64,000 bases of DNA from positions 489,763 through 553,762 of the forward strand of contig CAWHRE010000005.1 of the NCBI GenBank assembly GCA_963831705.1, read 5' to 3'. Under the pieces are notes generated by a model, which saw only the letters and a list, made by a program, of their open reading frames with translations, ran no database searches and was not told the DNA's origin. Origin of the DNA: DASQPR01 sp963831705 (GTDB lineage: Bacteria; Actinomycetota; Actinomycetes; Mycobacteriales; Micromonosporaceae). Of this stretch, positions 25,392-33,305 are shown in pieces; within the stretch, counting starts at the first letter, position 1; every line of letters begins with the position of its first letter. Both the position numbers and the translations under genes were made by a program.

Positions 25392-26378
25392 TCACGCGTA
25401 CGCGGGGGCCGCCGGAGCGACAGGCGGATTCGCGCCGACTTCGTTCAGTAAGCCGATGATCGCCCGGGCCACGAGATCCGGCGTTTCCATCTGCGCAACG
25501 TGCCCAACGCCGGGCAACATGAGGAGCCGGGCATCGGGAATCAGGTGTGCGGCCTGCGGCGCGACCCGTACGTCGACGAGGCGATCGAGGTCCCCGCCGA
25601 TTACCAGCGTCGGAGCCGAGACCCGGGCCACCGTTCGCCACAACGAGCCGGTCCCCGGCATGTACGCGCGGAGGAAACTGCCGACGATGCCGCGCAATGT
25701 CCGGACGTACGCATTCGCGTACCAAGGCACGTCCGATCGCTGATGACTCTCCTCGATAGCCTCGGCGAGCCGCTGGGGACTGATCCGGCCGGGATCGCCG
25801 AAACAAGCTTCCAGTACCTGGCGGGTCAACGCGTCCGGCTCGATCGTGGCCAGCCGACGCGCCGCGAGCCGATCGGCACGGGGTACGGCGACCAGCGGTA
25901 GCAGCCGGCTCTGCGCCGAACGACGCGGATCGAGGAACGGCAGGGCCGGTGAGATCAACGTGAGCGTACGGACCAGATCGGGCCGGGCCGCGGCAACCTT
26001 GACCGAGATCGCGCCACCCAGCGAGTTGCCGACTAGGTGCACGGGCCCACGTCCGGACTCCTCGATCCACCGGACTACGCGATGTGATAGCGCCTCAATC
26101 GTGTAGCGCGGCCCAGGATCGCTCCGGCCGAAGCCGGGCAGGTCGATGGCCTGGCCGTCGAACCGGTACGCGAGCATCCCGGCAACGTCCGTCCAGTTCT
26201 GTGACGAGCCGCCGAGCCCGTGGATGTACAGCGCGGGTTCGGCGCCGACCGATAGTGCCGGTGTCTCCCGGACGTACGTCATCGCGCCATCGATCGGTAC
26301 GGCTCGGCCCGGCCACGGAGGCACGAGTACGCCGGAATGGCAGAGCGCCCCACTTGAGGCCAGTTTGGCCCGTTTCAT
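25392..26378 (-). CDS. Alpha/beta-hydrolase
   Basis: 328 residues. Catalytic triad: Ser in the nucleophile elbow VHLVGNSLGGAIS, Asp in VIGGDLDRLVDVR, His in LPGVGHVAQMETPD. The oxyanion HG is in ALYIHGLGGSSQNW. The GQAIDLPGFGRSD segment is typical of small lipase/esterase or C-C hydrolase members. No signal peptide. Substrate unknown. It ends 15 bp upstream of the DUF3152 gene on the same strand. In homologs the first residues contain PWPGR, so the ATG at 26378 is plausible. Confidence 0.93.
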   Translation of the reverse strand: MKRAKLASSGALCHSGVLVPPWPGRAVPIDGAMTYVRETPALSVGAEPALYIHGLGGSSQNWTDVAGMLAYRFDGQAIDLPGFGRSDPGPRYTIEALSHRVVRWIEESGRGPVHLVGNSLGGAISVKVAAARPDLVRTLTLISPALPFLDPRRSAQSRLLPLVAVPRADRLAARRLATIEPDALTRQVLEACFGDPGRISPQRLAEAIEESHQRSDVPWYANAYVRTLRGIVGSFLRAYMPGTGSLWRTVARVSAPTLVIGGDLDRLVDVRVAPQAAHLIPDARLLMLPGVGHVAQMETPDLVARAIIGLLNEVGANPPVAPAAPAYA

Positions 26379-26413
26379 GGGTCAAGTATGCTTCCGCCCG
26401 ACTTGAAACAGGG

Positions 26414-28498
26414 TCAAGCGAGCAAACTCTCGAGTCGGCGATTCATCGCGGCAAGCGTCGCCCGGACGATCGCCTGCCGGGGATCGCCGGCCACGATCGC
26501 GGAACCGACCAACTGTTCCACCCATCCGGCGCCGGAGACGAGCACCACGACCACGGCCACCACGCAGCTGCCGAACGGCACGACGCCCGCGTGATCGATG
26601 AAGCACCGAACCGGCGGCGCCGCGGGCGATGCCTCGATCAGACCGTCAATCGCGCTGGCGGCAGCCTGGGCGGCCAGGCGCAACAGGTACCCATCAACGG
26701 CCGGGCCGGTTGCCGCCCCTACGGACGGAACGCCGCCGGTCGCGAGGCGTACCTCGACGGTTGCCTCGCTGCCCAGAGTCGATACCCGGACCTGGTCGAC
26801 GACGATGCGGGGAAGCGGATCCGGCAGTCGGCCGTCGCCCTCGGCAACGTCGGACAATGTGGCCGGTCGGGGACGTGGGAAAAGCGGCGGCGGCTCCGAC
26901 GGCCGTACCTGCGGGTTGGCGATCGGTGCACCGGTCATCGGTGGAATCGGCGTCGACGCCGCCGCGTTTACCAGCGGCTCGCTGGACGTCGGTCGGGTGC
27001 GACGAGGCTCCGCCGCGAGTCCCATCCGCTCCTTCAACAGCCGCGCGACCTGGCGACTCACGCGGCCCGGATCGGCACCGTCCGCGAGATCGAGCCGCAG
27101 CGTGTGCATGCCACCGGGCTTCCCCCGCAGATGCGCATTGGCGACACCGGGGACGCCCCGGACAGCTTCCAGAACCGCGCTGACGTCGAGGTCGTCCGGC
27201 GGCGCCGACGGCACCTCGTCGTGCCGGAGTCGGGTAGCGATCCTGGTCAGCTCGGGATTCTCCGGCTCGATCGCCTCGGCGACGCCCTCATCGTCGTACG
27301 CGTCGTCGTCCGGGACCTCGGGCACGTCCGGAGCGGCCGGCACTCGGATCGGCAGCTCAGATCGTGGCAGGTCAGACATCGGCAGTTCAGAAATCGGCAG
27401 GTCAGAGATCGGTAGCTCCGAGATTGGTGGCACCGGAATCGGCTCCGGTTCGAGTGCCGGTCCGACCGGGACCGGCTCGGGCATCGTCGCACTTGTCGAA
27501 TCGATCGGTCCGAGGTCGGACAGCGGGCTGGTCAGCGGATCGATCTCCGGCTCGACCTGCTCCCCAGGTTCGGAACGCAGCCGTTCCTCCGACGATTCCA
27601 CCAAGTCACCGGGGACGGCCGCCGCTTCGGCCTCCGGCCTTATGACAGGCGTACGGTCGTCAGCCGTTGGCCGCGCAACCACCTGTGGCCGGTGCTCAGA
27701 CTCACGACCATCGACCGACGCCGACACTGGCATCGGTACGGAAACCGCCACTGATTTCGGCATCGCCGCCGTTGGCCGATCGGACGCCATTGCGCGCTCG
27801 ACATCGGGCGCGAGGCGAGGCGCTGGAACGTGAGGTGCCGCTGAGGCGTGCGGTGGGGTCGGGGCGTGCGGTGGGGTCGGGGCGTGCGGTGGCGCTGGGA
27901 CCTGAGCGGACGCCGCTACCGGCGGACTGACGGGCGGGCTAACGGCTGGTCCGCGATGCGCGATTGGGCCGGTCACCGGGCGTGTCATATATCGGACTGA
28001 CTCCTCGGGGTCGGCGCGAATCGTTCGCGGCGCGGCATCCGGCGGTGCGATACCGGCGGGGATCGTCATCGACTCGACGGTGTCTTCGAACAGTGCTTCC
28101 GACATGTGGTGCCCGTTCGGATTGCGGACGATTTCTGTCCTGGTAACGCGCAGCGAAGCGAGAAGCCGCGCGTGATCGCTGGTGTCGTCGATCGGCCGCG
28201 CGATCGGTGCGGCCTGCCACGACGGGGTGATCGGGCCGACCACGCCTCCATTGATTTCCTCACCGAACATACCCGCCCGCCGCTCACCGTTAACTTCCCG
28301 CCAGACGGGCGGCCGCACGGCCGCCGGGTCGGGCCCGCGATCGGATGCCGGCCCAGGCGCCGGTGGAATGGAACGGGATTCCGGCGGCGTTGAACCGACC
28401 GTGGCCGACACCGATGATCCGCCGGTCGATTCCGTTCCCGCGGATTGATCCCTATATGTATCTGGTTGTGCGCCGTCGGGTTGTCCCAGTTCGTCCAC
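26414..28498 (-). CDS. Large uncharacterised protein, 694 aa, mostly disordered
   Basis: Start at the GTG at 28498 because GAGGAG lies about 6 bases upstream; the frame extends to 28573. Residues about 1-410 are Pro/Ala/Glu-rich, with tandem PPHAPT repeats and a run of (I/M)S(E/D)LP pentapeptides (ISELPISDLPISELPMSDLP). Two compact regions follow: DVSAVLEAVRGVPGVANAHLRGKPGGMHTLRLDLADG (about 460-515) and a C-terminal domain from RIVVDQVRVSTLGSEATVEVRLATGG to the end. The latter contains a hydrophobic strand block (GSCVVAVVVVLVSGAGW), which could be a buried beta region rather than a membrane helix. Function unknown. It is divergent from the TetR gene. Confidence 0.75.
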   Translation of the reverse strand: MDELGQPDGAQPDTYRDQSAGTESTGGSSVSATVGSTPPESRSIPPAPGPASDRGPDPAAVRPPVWREVNGERRAGMFGEEINGGVVGPITPSWQAAPIARPIDDTSDHARLLASLRVTRTEIVRNPNGHHMSEALFEDTVESMTIPAGIAPPDAAPRTIRADPEESVRYMTRPVTGPIAHRGPAVSPPVSPPVAASAQVPAPPHAPTPPHAPTPPHASAAPHVPAPRLAPDVERAMASDRPTAAMPKSVAVSVPMPVSASVDGRESEHRPQVVARPTADDRTPVIRPEAEAAAVPGDLVESSEERLRSEPGEQVEPEIDPLTSPLSDLGPIDSTSATMPEPVPVGPALEPEPIPVPPISELPISDLPISELPMSDLPRSELPIRVPAAPDVPEVPDDDAYDDEGVAEAIEPENPELTRIATRLRHDEVPSAPPDDLDVSAVLEAVRGVPGVANAHLRGKPGGMHTLRLDLADGADPGRVSRQVARLLKERMGLAAEPRRTRPTSSEPLVNAAASTPIPPMTGAPIANPQVRPSEPPPLFPRPRPATLSDVAEGDGRLPDPLPRIVVDQVRVSTLGSEATVEVRLATGGVPSVGAATGPAVDGYLLRLAAQAAASAIDGLIEASPAAPPVRCFIDHAGVVPFGSCVVAVVVVLVSGAGWVEQLVGSAIVAGDPRQAIVRATLAAMNRRLESLLA

Positions 28499-28620
28499 CG
28501 CGCGCTCCTCGGTTGCCCCCGTGAGGCTACCGTGTTCAGATACGCCGGATAACCGGTCGATCGGCCGCAGCACATTTGATGACGCATGAGATAGAGATAC
28601 GACGAGCGCTGGGGGTAATG

Positions 28621-29298
28621 ATGGCCGTCAACGGCCTCCGTGGCACCGGAACGACGGGCGGACCGGAAACGACCGGCCGGCCCGTTCGCATGCCGCGTTC
28701 CGCCCGCCGCAAACAACTTCTCGCCGCCGCGCAGGAAGTGTTTGTCGCGCACGGCTATCACGCTGCCGCGATGGACGACATCGCGGAGCGCGCCGGGGTC
28801 TCCAAGCCCGTGCTCTATCAGCACTTCCCGGGCAAGCTCGAGCTTTACCTGGCACTGCTCGACACGCACTGCGACGCGCTCGTCGCCCGGGTCCGCGGTG
28901 CCATGGCGGCCACCAGTGACAACCACGACCGGGTCAGTGGTGCGATGCGGGCGTACTTCGAGTTTGTTGATCACGAGAGTGAGGCGTTCCGCCTGGTTTT
29001 CGAGTCCGACCTGCGCAATGAGGCGTCCGTACGCGAGCGGGTGGACCGGGTCGAGCGGCTCTGTATCGAAGCGATCACTGCGACGATCATGGGCGATACC
29101 GGCGTGGATCGTGCACCGGCCGAACTCCTCGCCGCCGGCCTGGTCGGCGCCGCCGTGACGTCCGCGCAGTTCTGGCTCGCCGGTGGCCGTCAGGTGGATA
29201 AGGACGCGGCCGAAGCGCTGATGGCTACGCTGGCTTGGCGAGGTATCGCGAGCTTCCCGATGCAGGGCGAGCCGATGCCGGGCGAGCAGACGGCCTAG
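28621..29298 (+). CDS. TetR-family regulator (Rv3208-like)
   Basis: 225 residues from the second of two adjacent ATGs, which is better spaced from GGGGG. The frame is open to 28576. The helix-turn-helix is RKQLLAAAQEVFVAHGYHAAAMDDIAERAGVSKPVLYQHFPGKLELYLALLD, almost the consensus of the regulator that precedes TB9.4 in mycobacteria. The C-terminal ligand domain includes AYFEFVDHESEAFRLVFESDLRNE. Target genes are unknown. The divergent 694-aa gene and the downstream DUF3107 gene are candidates. Confidence 0.92.
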   Translation: MAVNGLRGTGTTGGPETTGRPVRMPRSARRKQLLAAAQEVFVAHGYHAAAMDDIAERAGVSKPVLYQHFPGKLELYLALLDTHCDALVARVRGAMAATSDNHDRVSGAMRAYFEFVDHESEAFRLVFESDLRNEASVRERVDRVERLCIEAITATIMGDTGVDRAPAELLAAGLVGAAVTSAQFWLAGGRQVDKDAAEALMATLAWRGIASFPMQGEPMPGEQTA

Positions 29299-29405
29299 TC
29301 GACACCGGCCAGCCGACGAACGCCGGGCGAGCCAATCTTGGCCGACCTCGCAAATGGGCTAGATTTGCTGAGCCACCGTGCATGGACTTAGAAGGAGGAC
29401 CAATC

Positions 29406-29633
29406 GTGGAGGTCAAGATCGGTGTGCAGTACGCACCCCGTGAGCTGGTCCTGGAAAGTGTTCAATCGCCGGCCGAGATCGAAGATGCAATCGCCAAGGC
29501 GGTGAAGAACGGCGGCATGCTGAGTCTGGTTGACGATAAGGGACGCCGTGTACTCGTGCCGATTGAAAAGCTGGCGTACGTCGAGATCGCCGAGGCGTCG
29601 CCGCGGATGGTCGGATTCACCGCCGGACACTGA
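29406..29633 (+). CDS. DUF3107 protein (TB9.4 homolog)
   Basis: 75 residues from a GTG behind a perfect GGAGG. VEVKIGVQYAPRELVLES opens the conserved fold, then IAKAVKNGGMLSLVDDKGRRVLVPIEKLAYVEI. The homolog in M. tuberculosis is TB9.4 (Rv3208A), a known T-cell antigen without an assigned biochemical role. It lies between the TetR and DEAD-box genes, as in mycobacteria, and ends at a strong terminator. Confidence 0.95.
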   Translation: MEVKIGVQYAPRELVLESVQSPAEIEDAIAKAVKNGGMLSLVDDKGRRVLVPIEKLAYVEIAEASPRMVGFTAGH

Positions 29634-29645
29634 TGTTCAATTCTC

Positions 29646-29679
29646 AAAAAGCGCCAGGTAGCCGCCTGGCGCTTTTTTT
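29646..29679 (+). terminator. Intrinsic terminator after the DUF3107 gene
   Basis: Stem AAAGCGCCAGG / CCTGGCGCTTT with loop TAGCCG, followed by seven T in a row. It separates DUF3107 from the helicase gene. Confidence 0.93.
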
Positions 29680-29903
29680 CGCGCCAATCGAGCGCGGAGA
29701 GTAACCATCCGGTGTCAGATACACCACTGTTGCTGCCGCAGTCACCGTTTGCGTAGCGATTCGCGTACGATGGTGATATTGCCGCTGACATCGCGGCACG
29801 CGTGTGGCCCGTGAAGTTTGTGATTCACGTGTGGCCCGCGAATGACACCGGCGCTCCGGGAACCGTATTAGGGGCGCTCCACGAGAGGGCACCCCACAAA
29901 TAC

Positions 29904-31598
29904 ATGACTACCCAAAATCAGTCCAGTTCTACACTGGCAGAAAATGATCTTGATCCGATCACCGTTCTCGAAGTTGCCGAACCCCTTTCCCCGCGTGCCG
30001 AGGTAAGCCCGACCAGCCCGACGTTCGCCGAATTGGGCGCACGACCGGAGACCGTCGAAGCGCTTGCTGCGGTCGGCATCATCCACTCGTTCGCGATCCA
30101 GGAGTACGCACTTCCGATCGCGATTCGCGGCACCGACATGATCGGCCAGGCCCCCACCGGCACCGGCAAGACGCTCGGCTTCGGTATCCCGCTTCTGGAG
30201 CGCGTGACCGCACCGAGCGAAGGCGCGGACGGCCGGCCGCAGGCACTCGTCGTCGTACCGACTCGCGAACTCGGCATCCAGGTCGCCCGGGACATCAAGA
30301 CGGCCGGCGGCACTCGCGGCATCCGAGTGATGGCGATCTACGGCGGAGTCGCGTACGAGCCACAGACCGAGGCGCTCAAGAAGGGCGTCGAGATCATCGT
30401 CGGTACGCCCGGACGACTTCTCGACCTCGCGAAGAGCAAGCAGCTCAACCTCAGCGGGATCAAGGCGCTCGTACTCGACGAGGCCGACCGGATGCTCGAC
30501 CTCGGGTTCCTCGACGACGTCGAGAAGATCCTCGCGATGGTCCCCAGCGACCGGCAGACGATGCTTTTCTCGGCGACCATGCCGGACCCGATCGTCACGA
30601 TGGCTCGGCGCTTCCTGCGCAACCCGGTGACGGTACATGCGGGTCACACCGCCGAGACCGGGCCGTCGCCGCAGACGCAGCAGGTCGTCTACCGCACCCA
30701 CTCGCTCAACAAGCTGGAGATCGTGGCGCGGATCCTGCAGGCCGAAGGCCGTGGCCTCACCATGATCTTTACGCGTACGAAGCGCAACGCCGACCGGGTG
30801 GCCGAGGATCTCGACTTCCGCGGATTCGCGTCCGCTGCCGTACACGGAGATCTCAACCAGGGCGCCCGCGAACGGGCACTGCGCGCGTTCCGAGCCGGCA
30901 AGATCGATGTGCTGGTAGCCACCGACGTGGCAGCTCGTGGCCTGGACGTCTCAGGCGTCACGCACGTGATCAACTACGACTGCCCGGAAGACACCGACAC
31001 GTACACGCACCGCATCGGCCGGACCGGCCGGGCCGGCGCCACGGGTGTCGCGGTCACGTTCGTCGACTGGGAAGACATGCCGCGCTGGCACCTCATCGAC
31101 AAGACGATCGGGATGGAACTGCCCGAACCGCCCGAGACGTACCACACGTCGCCGTGGCTGTTTACCGACCTGTCGATTCCGACCGATGTCACCTCCACGT
31201 TGCCGACCGCCGATCGAACCCGCGCAGGCCTCTCGGCCGAGCAGGAAGAAGACCTCGGTGGCGGGCGTCGCCGCGAGCGCGGACCGGCTCGATCCGGCTC
31301 AACTGGGCGTACCGCCGGTGGCCGCTCCGGTCGCGGTGGCAGCCGAGGCGCTCGGTTCGACGAGAGCGGCGAGTCGGGAGCCACGACAACGACCGAAGAG
31401 ACGGTGCGGGCGCCACGCCAACGTCGGCGCGGACGTCGCGTCGAGGGCGGCGAGGGCGGGGCCGCCGAAGTGACCGTGGAAACTACCGCGACCACGCCAA
31501 GCGAAGACGGGGCCGCAGCCGGCGCCGGTAAACCCCGTCGCCGTCGGCGCCGCGGCGGTTCAGCACGCGGAGCAGCGGGTACGCAGCCCGAAGCGTAA
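29904..31598 (+). CDS. DEAD-box RNA helicase
   Basis: 564 residues. All helicase motifs are present: TFAELGARPETVEALAAVGI (Q motif), APTGTGKT (I), PTRELGIQ (Ia), TPGRLLD (Ib), VLDEADRMLD (II), SATMP (III), MIFTRTKRNADRVAE (IV), ATDVAARGLDV (V) and HRIGRTGRAG (VI). From about 430 a long basic, Gly/Arg-rich tail follows, usual for actinobacterial cold-shock/RhlE-type helicases. It acts on structured RNA (ribosome assembly, decay). It is the positional equivalent of Rv3211 (rhlE). The start ATG is preferred over the longer frame from 29802, which lacks support. A terminator follows. Confidence 0.96.
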   Translation: MTTQNQSSSTLAENDLDPITVLEVAEPLSPRAEVSPTSPTFAELGARPETVEALAAVGIIHSFAIQEYALPIAIRGTDMIGQAPTGTGKTLGFGIPLLERVTAPSEGADGRPQALVVVPTRELGIQVARDIKTAGGTRGIRVMAIYGGVAYEPQTEALKKGVEIIVGTPGRLLDLAKSKQLNLSGIKALVLDEADRMLDLGFLDDVEKILAMVPSDRQTMLFSATMPDPIVTMARRFLRNPVTVHAGHTAETGPSPQTQQVVYRTHSLNKLEIVARILQAEGRGLTMIFTRTKRNADRVAEDLDFRGFASAAVHGDLNQGARERALRAFRAGKIDVLVATDVAARGLDVSGVTHVINYDCPEDTDTYTHRIGRTGRAGATGVAVTFVDWEDMPRWHLIDKTIGMELPEPPETYHTSPWLFTDLSIPTDVTSTLPTADRTRAGLSAEQEEDLGGGRRRERGPARSGSTGRTAGGRSGRGGSRGARFDESGESGATTTTEETVRAPRQRRRGRRVEGGEGGAAEVTVETTATTPSEDGAAAGAGKPRRRRRRGGSARGAAGTQPEA

Positions 31599-31610
31599 AT
31601 CGACAAGATC

Positions 31611-31654
31611 TGCCCAGGTACGCCGAGCCGGCCGTACCTGGGCAGGTTTTTTTG
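31611..31654 (+). terminator. Intrinsic terminator after the DEAD-box gene
   Basis: 13-bp perfect stem (CTGCCCAGGTACG / CGTACCTGGGCAG) with loop CCGAGCCGGC, then G and seven T. Confidence 0.93.
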
Positions 31655-31704
31655 TGGTCCGCGATTGACCGGCTTGGCAACAAATCCGGTGAGACAGTAA
31701 TCCG

Positions 31705-32730
31705 GTGAAAGAGTCGCAAATCCTGGCTCTGCTGATCCGCCGATACGCGTTCGCCGAGATCGCCGCGATCGTTGGCACCGGCACGTACGGACATGATCGA
31801 CCGCGCCGGGATCTCGCGCGCATCCAGCAGCTATGTGCGTTCGGCGAACGACTCCTGGATCTCGATGCCGAGGACTTCGGTCTCGAGGACTCGGCGACCG
31901 GCGGCAACGTCGATCACAGCCTGGCGGACGTCGAGACCGGTGATGGCGTACCGGCTGATCTTGTGGCTCGTTCTCTTGCGTCCCGTATGCCGCAGTCGCC
32001 TCGGGAGTCCGCGCGCGGCGCACTGGCGACCCTGCGGCCGGCCTTCTCACTGCTGCTGGAAGTAATCGCGGTGCGCTGGCTGCGACGAGAGACATCCGAC
32101 CTGATCGCGGCGCTGCATATTGCCTCGGAGTACCTGCCGATGCTGATCTGGGAGCCGGCGCTGGGCCATGCCGGCGATCCGGCAGAAATGCGGGCGTCGG
32201 TCGGTGGCGACGGCAGCCTCTGGGGACGGCTGGACGCGACCGAATGCCCGCATTCGCAGTCGGAAAAGTCGGCCGCCGATCGGTGTTTACGGGTCAGCGG
32301 CGAGCAGGACACAGGTTGGCGCAGCTACCTCGATCGGCAGCACAGCCTGGTGTCGTCCGCCTTGGGCGTCTGCGCCGGCGACTGCCGCCATCAGTGCACG
32401 GTGATGACCCGCCATGACCAACCTGCGCAGGAACGGCTGGCGGCCGCCTGCCGGATTGCGGAGAACTTCACCGACTCGGCTCTGATCCAACTGCGGCATA
32501 GCGCGCCGGTGGGTCACGGATTCGGGGTGCCGTCACCGCGTGAAGTGATCGACACATGGATGCATACCCGCGAACACCTGGGCAAACGTCAACCGGCCGC
32601 GCTGATCGACGACGGCTTCGTACTTCCCGGTATGCCGAGCCTGTTCAGCGCGCTGGCCAACGCCGAGATCCTGCCGGACACACTGCTCGCGGATACCGCG
32701 AACGAGATCCGCGTGGTGTTGTCGTCCTAA
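31705..32730 (+). CDS. Uncharacterised protein, 341 aa
   Basis: Starts at a GTG (KESQILALLIRRYAFAEIAAIVGT) without a clear ribosome site. The sequence looks like a real soluble protein, mostly helical. A central cysteine/histidine cluster VCAGDCRHQCTVMTRHD (about residues 222-238) could bind a metal. GHGFGVPSPREVIDTWMHTREHLGK and DDGFVLPGMPSLFSALANAEIL are well-composed segments near the end. I do not recognise the family. It follows the DEAD-box terminator, so it has its own promoter or is weakly read through. Confidence 0.68.
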   Translation: MKESQILALLIRRYAFAEIAAIVGTGTYGHDRPRRDLARIQQLCAFGERLLDLDAEDFGLEDSATGGNVDHSLADVETGDGVPADLVARSLASRMPQSPRESARGALATLRPAFSLLLEVIAVRWLRRETSDLIAALHIASEYLPMLIWEPALGHAGDPAEMRASVGGDGSLWGRLDATECPHSQSEKSAADRCLRVSGEQDTGWRSYLDRQHSLVSSALGVCAGDCRHQCTVMTRHDQPAQERLAAACRIAENFTDSALIQLRHSAPVGHGFGVPSPREVIDTWMHTREHLGKRQPAALIDDGFVLPGMPSLFSALANAEILPDTLLADTANEIRVVLSS

Positions 32731-32731
32731 A

Positions 32732-32894
32732 CCGACGAACGAAGCGGCGGTGGCGGTCCAGCTTGCGCCGCTGCAACGCGCCGAAGCCGTGGCCCGAGGG
32801 AAGGTCGGCGAGCTCGCCTCGAACGTCTACCAGGACGGCTCTGCGGCCCAGGCACCGACGGCCCGTATGACCGGGCGGCACGGGCTCCGAGACG
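32732..32894 (+). pseudogene. Possible out-of-frame N-terminal part of the NlpC/P60 gene
   Basis: In the frame offset from the NlpC/P60 ORF, this stretch reads VAVQLAPLQRAEAVARGKV, then ELASNVYQDGSAAQ. That composition is typical of the helical domain that precedes NlpC/P60 in secreted cell-wall hydrolases. The frame of the catalytic domain is closed here by a stop at 32868-32870. No signal peptide is seen in either frame. It fits a frameshifted, 5'-truncated gene but could be chance. Confidence 0.35.
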
Positions 32895-33269
32895 GTGATC
32901 CACTACCTGCCGGTGTTCACGGCGGACGCGGCCGGACGGGCGGTCCGGTTCGCGTACGACCAACTGGGCAAGACGTACCGGTTCGGTGCGTCCGGCCCGA
33001 ACGCGTACGACTGTTCCGGCCTCACGATGAGCGCCTGGGCAACGGTCGGCGTACACCTGCCGCATTCGGCGGCCGGGCAATACACGGTGGTGAAGCACGT
33101 GACCCGGGCCGAACTACGCCCCGGTGACCTGGTGTTCTATTTCCACCCGATCCACCACGTCGGTATCTACATCGGCGACGACAAGGTAATCAACGCTCCG
33201 ACGTACGGCGAGCCCGTCAAGATCTCCCCGACCACGCTTGGGGCCATCGCCGGATACGGCCGGCCGTAG
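32895..33269 (+). CDS. NlpC/P60 peptidase domain, probably missing its export region
   Basis: 124 residues from a GTG. The catalytic domain is complete: YDQLGKTYRFGASGPNAYDCSGLTMSAW (nucleophile Cys about 40), GVHLPHSAAGQY, then RAELRPGDLVFYFHPIHHVGIYIGDDKVINAPTYGEPV with the catalytic His. Such domains cleave D-Glu-diaminopimelate bonds in peptidoglycan and need export, yet there is no signal peptide and only about 12 residues precede the domain. The upstream sequence carries a plausible N-terminal region in another frame, so the gene may be broken. Confidence 0.72.
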   Translation: MIHYLPVFTADAAGRAVRFAYDQLGKTYRFGASGPNAYDCSGLTMSAWATVGVHLPHSAAGQYTVVKHVTRAELRPGDLVFYFHPIHHVGIYIGDDKVINAPTYGEPVKISPTTLGAIAGYGRP

Positions 33270-33305
33270 GCAACAGGCGATAGAGTCGGGCGGTCGACCG
33301 TCGGG

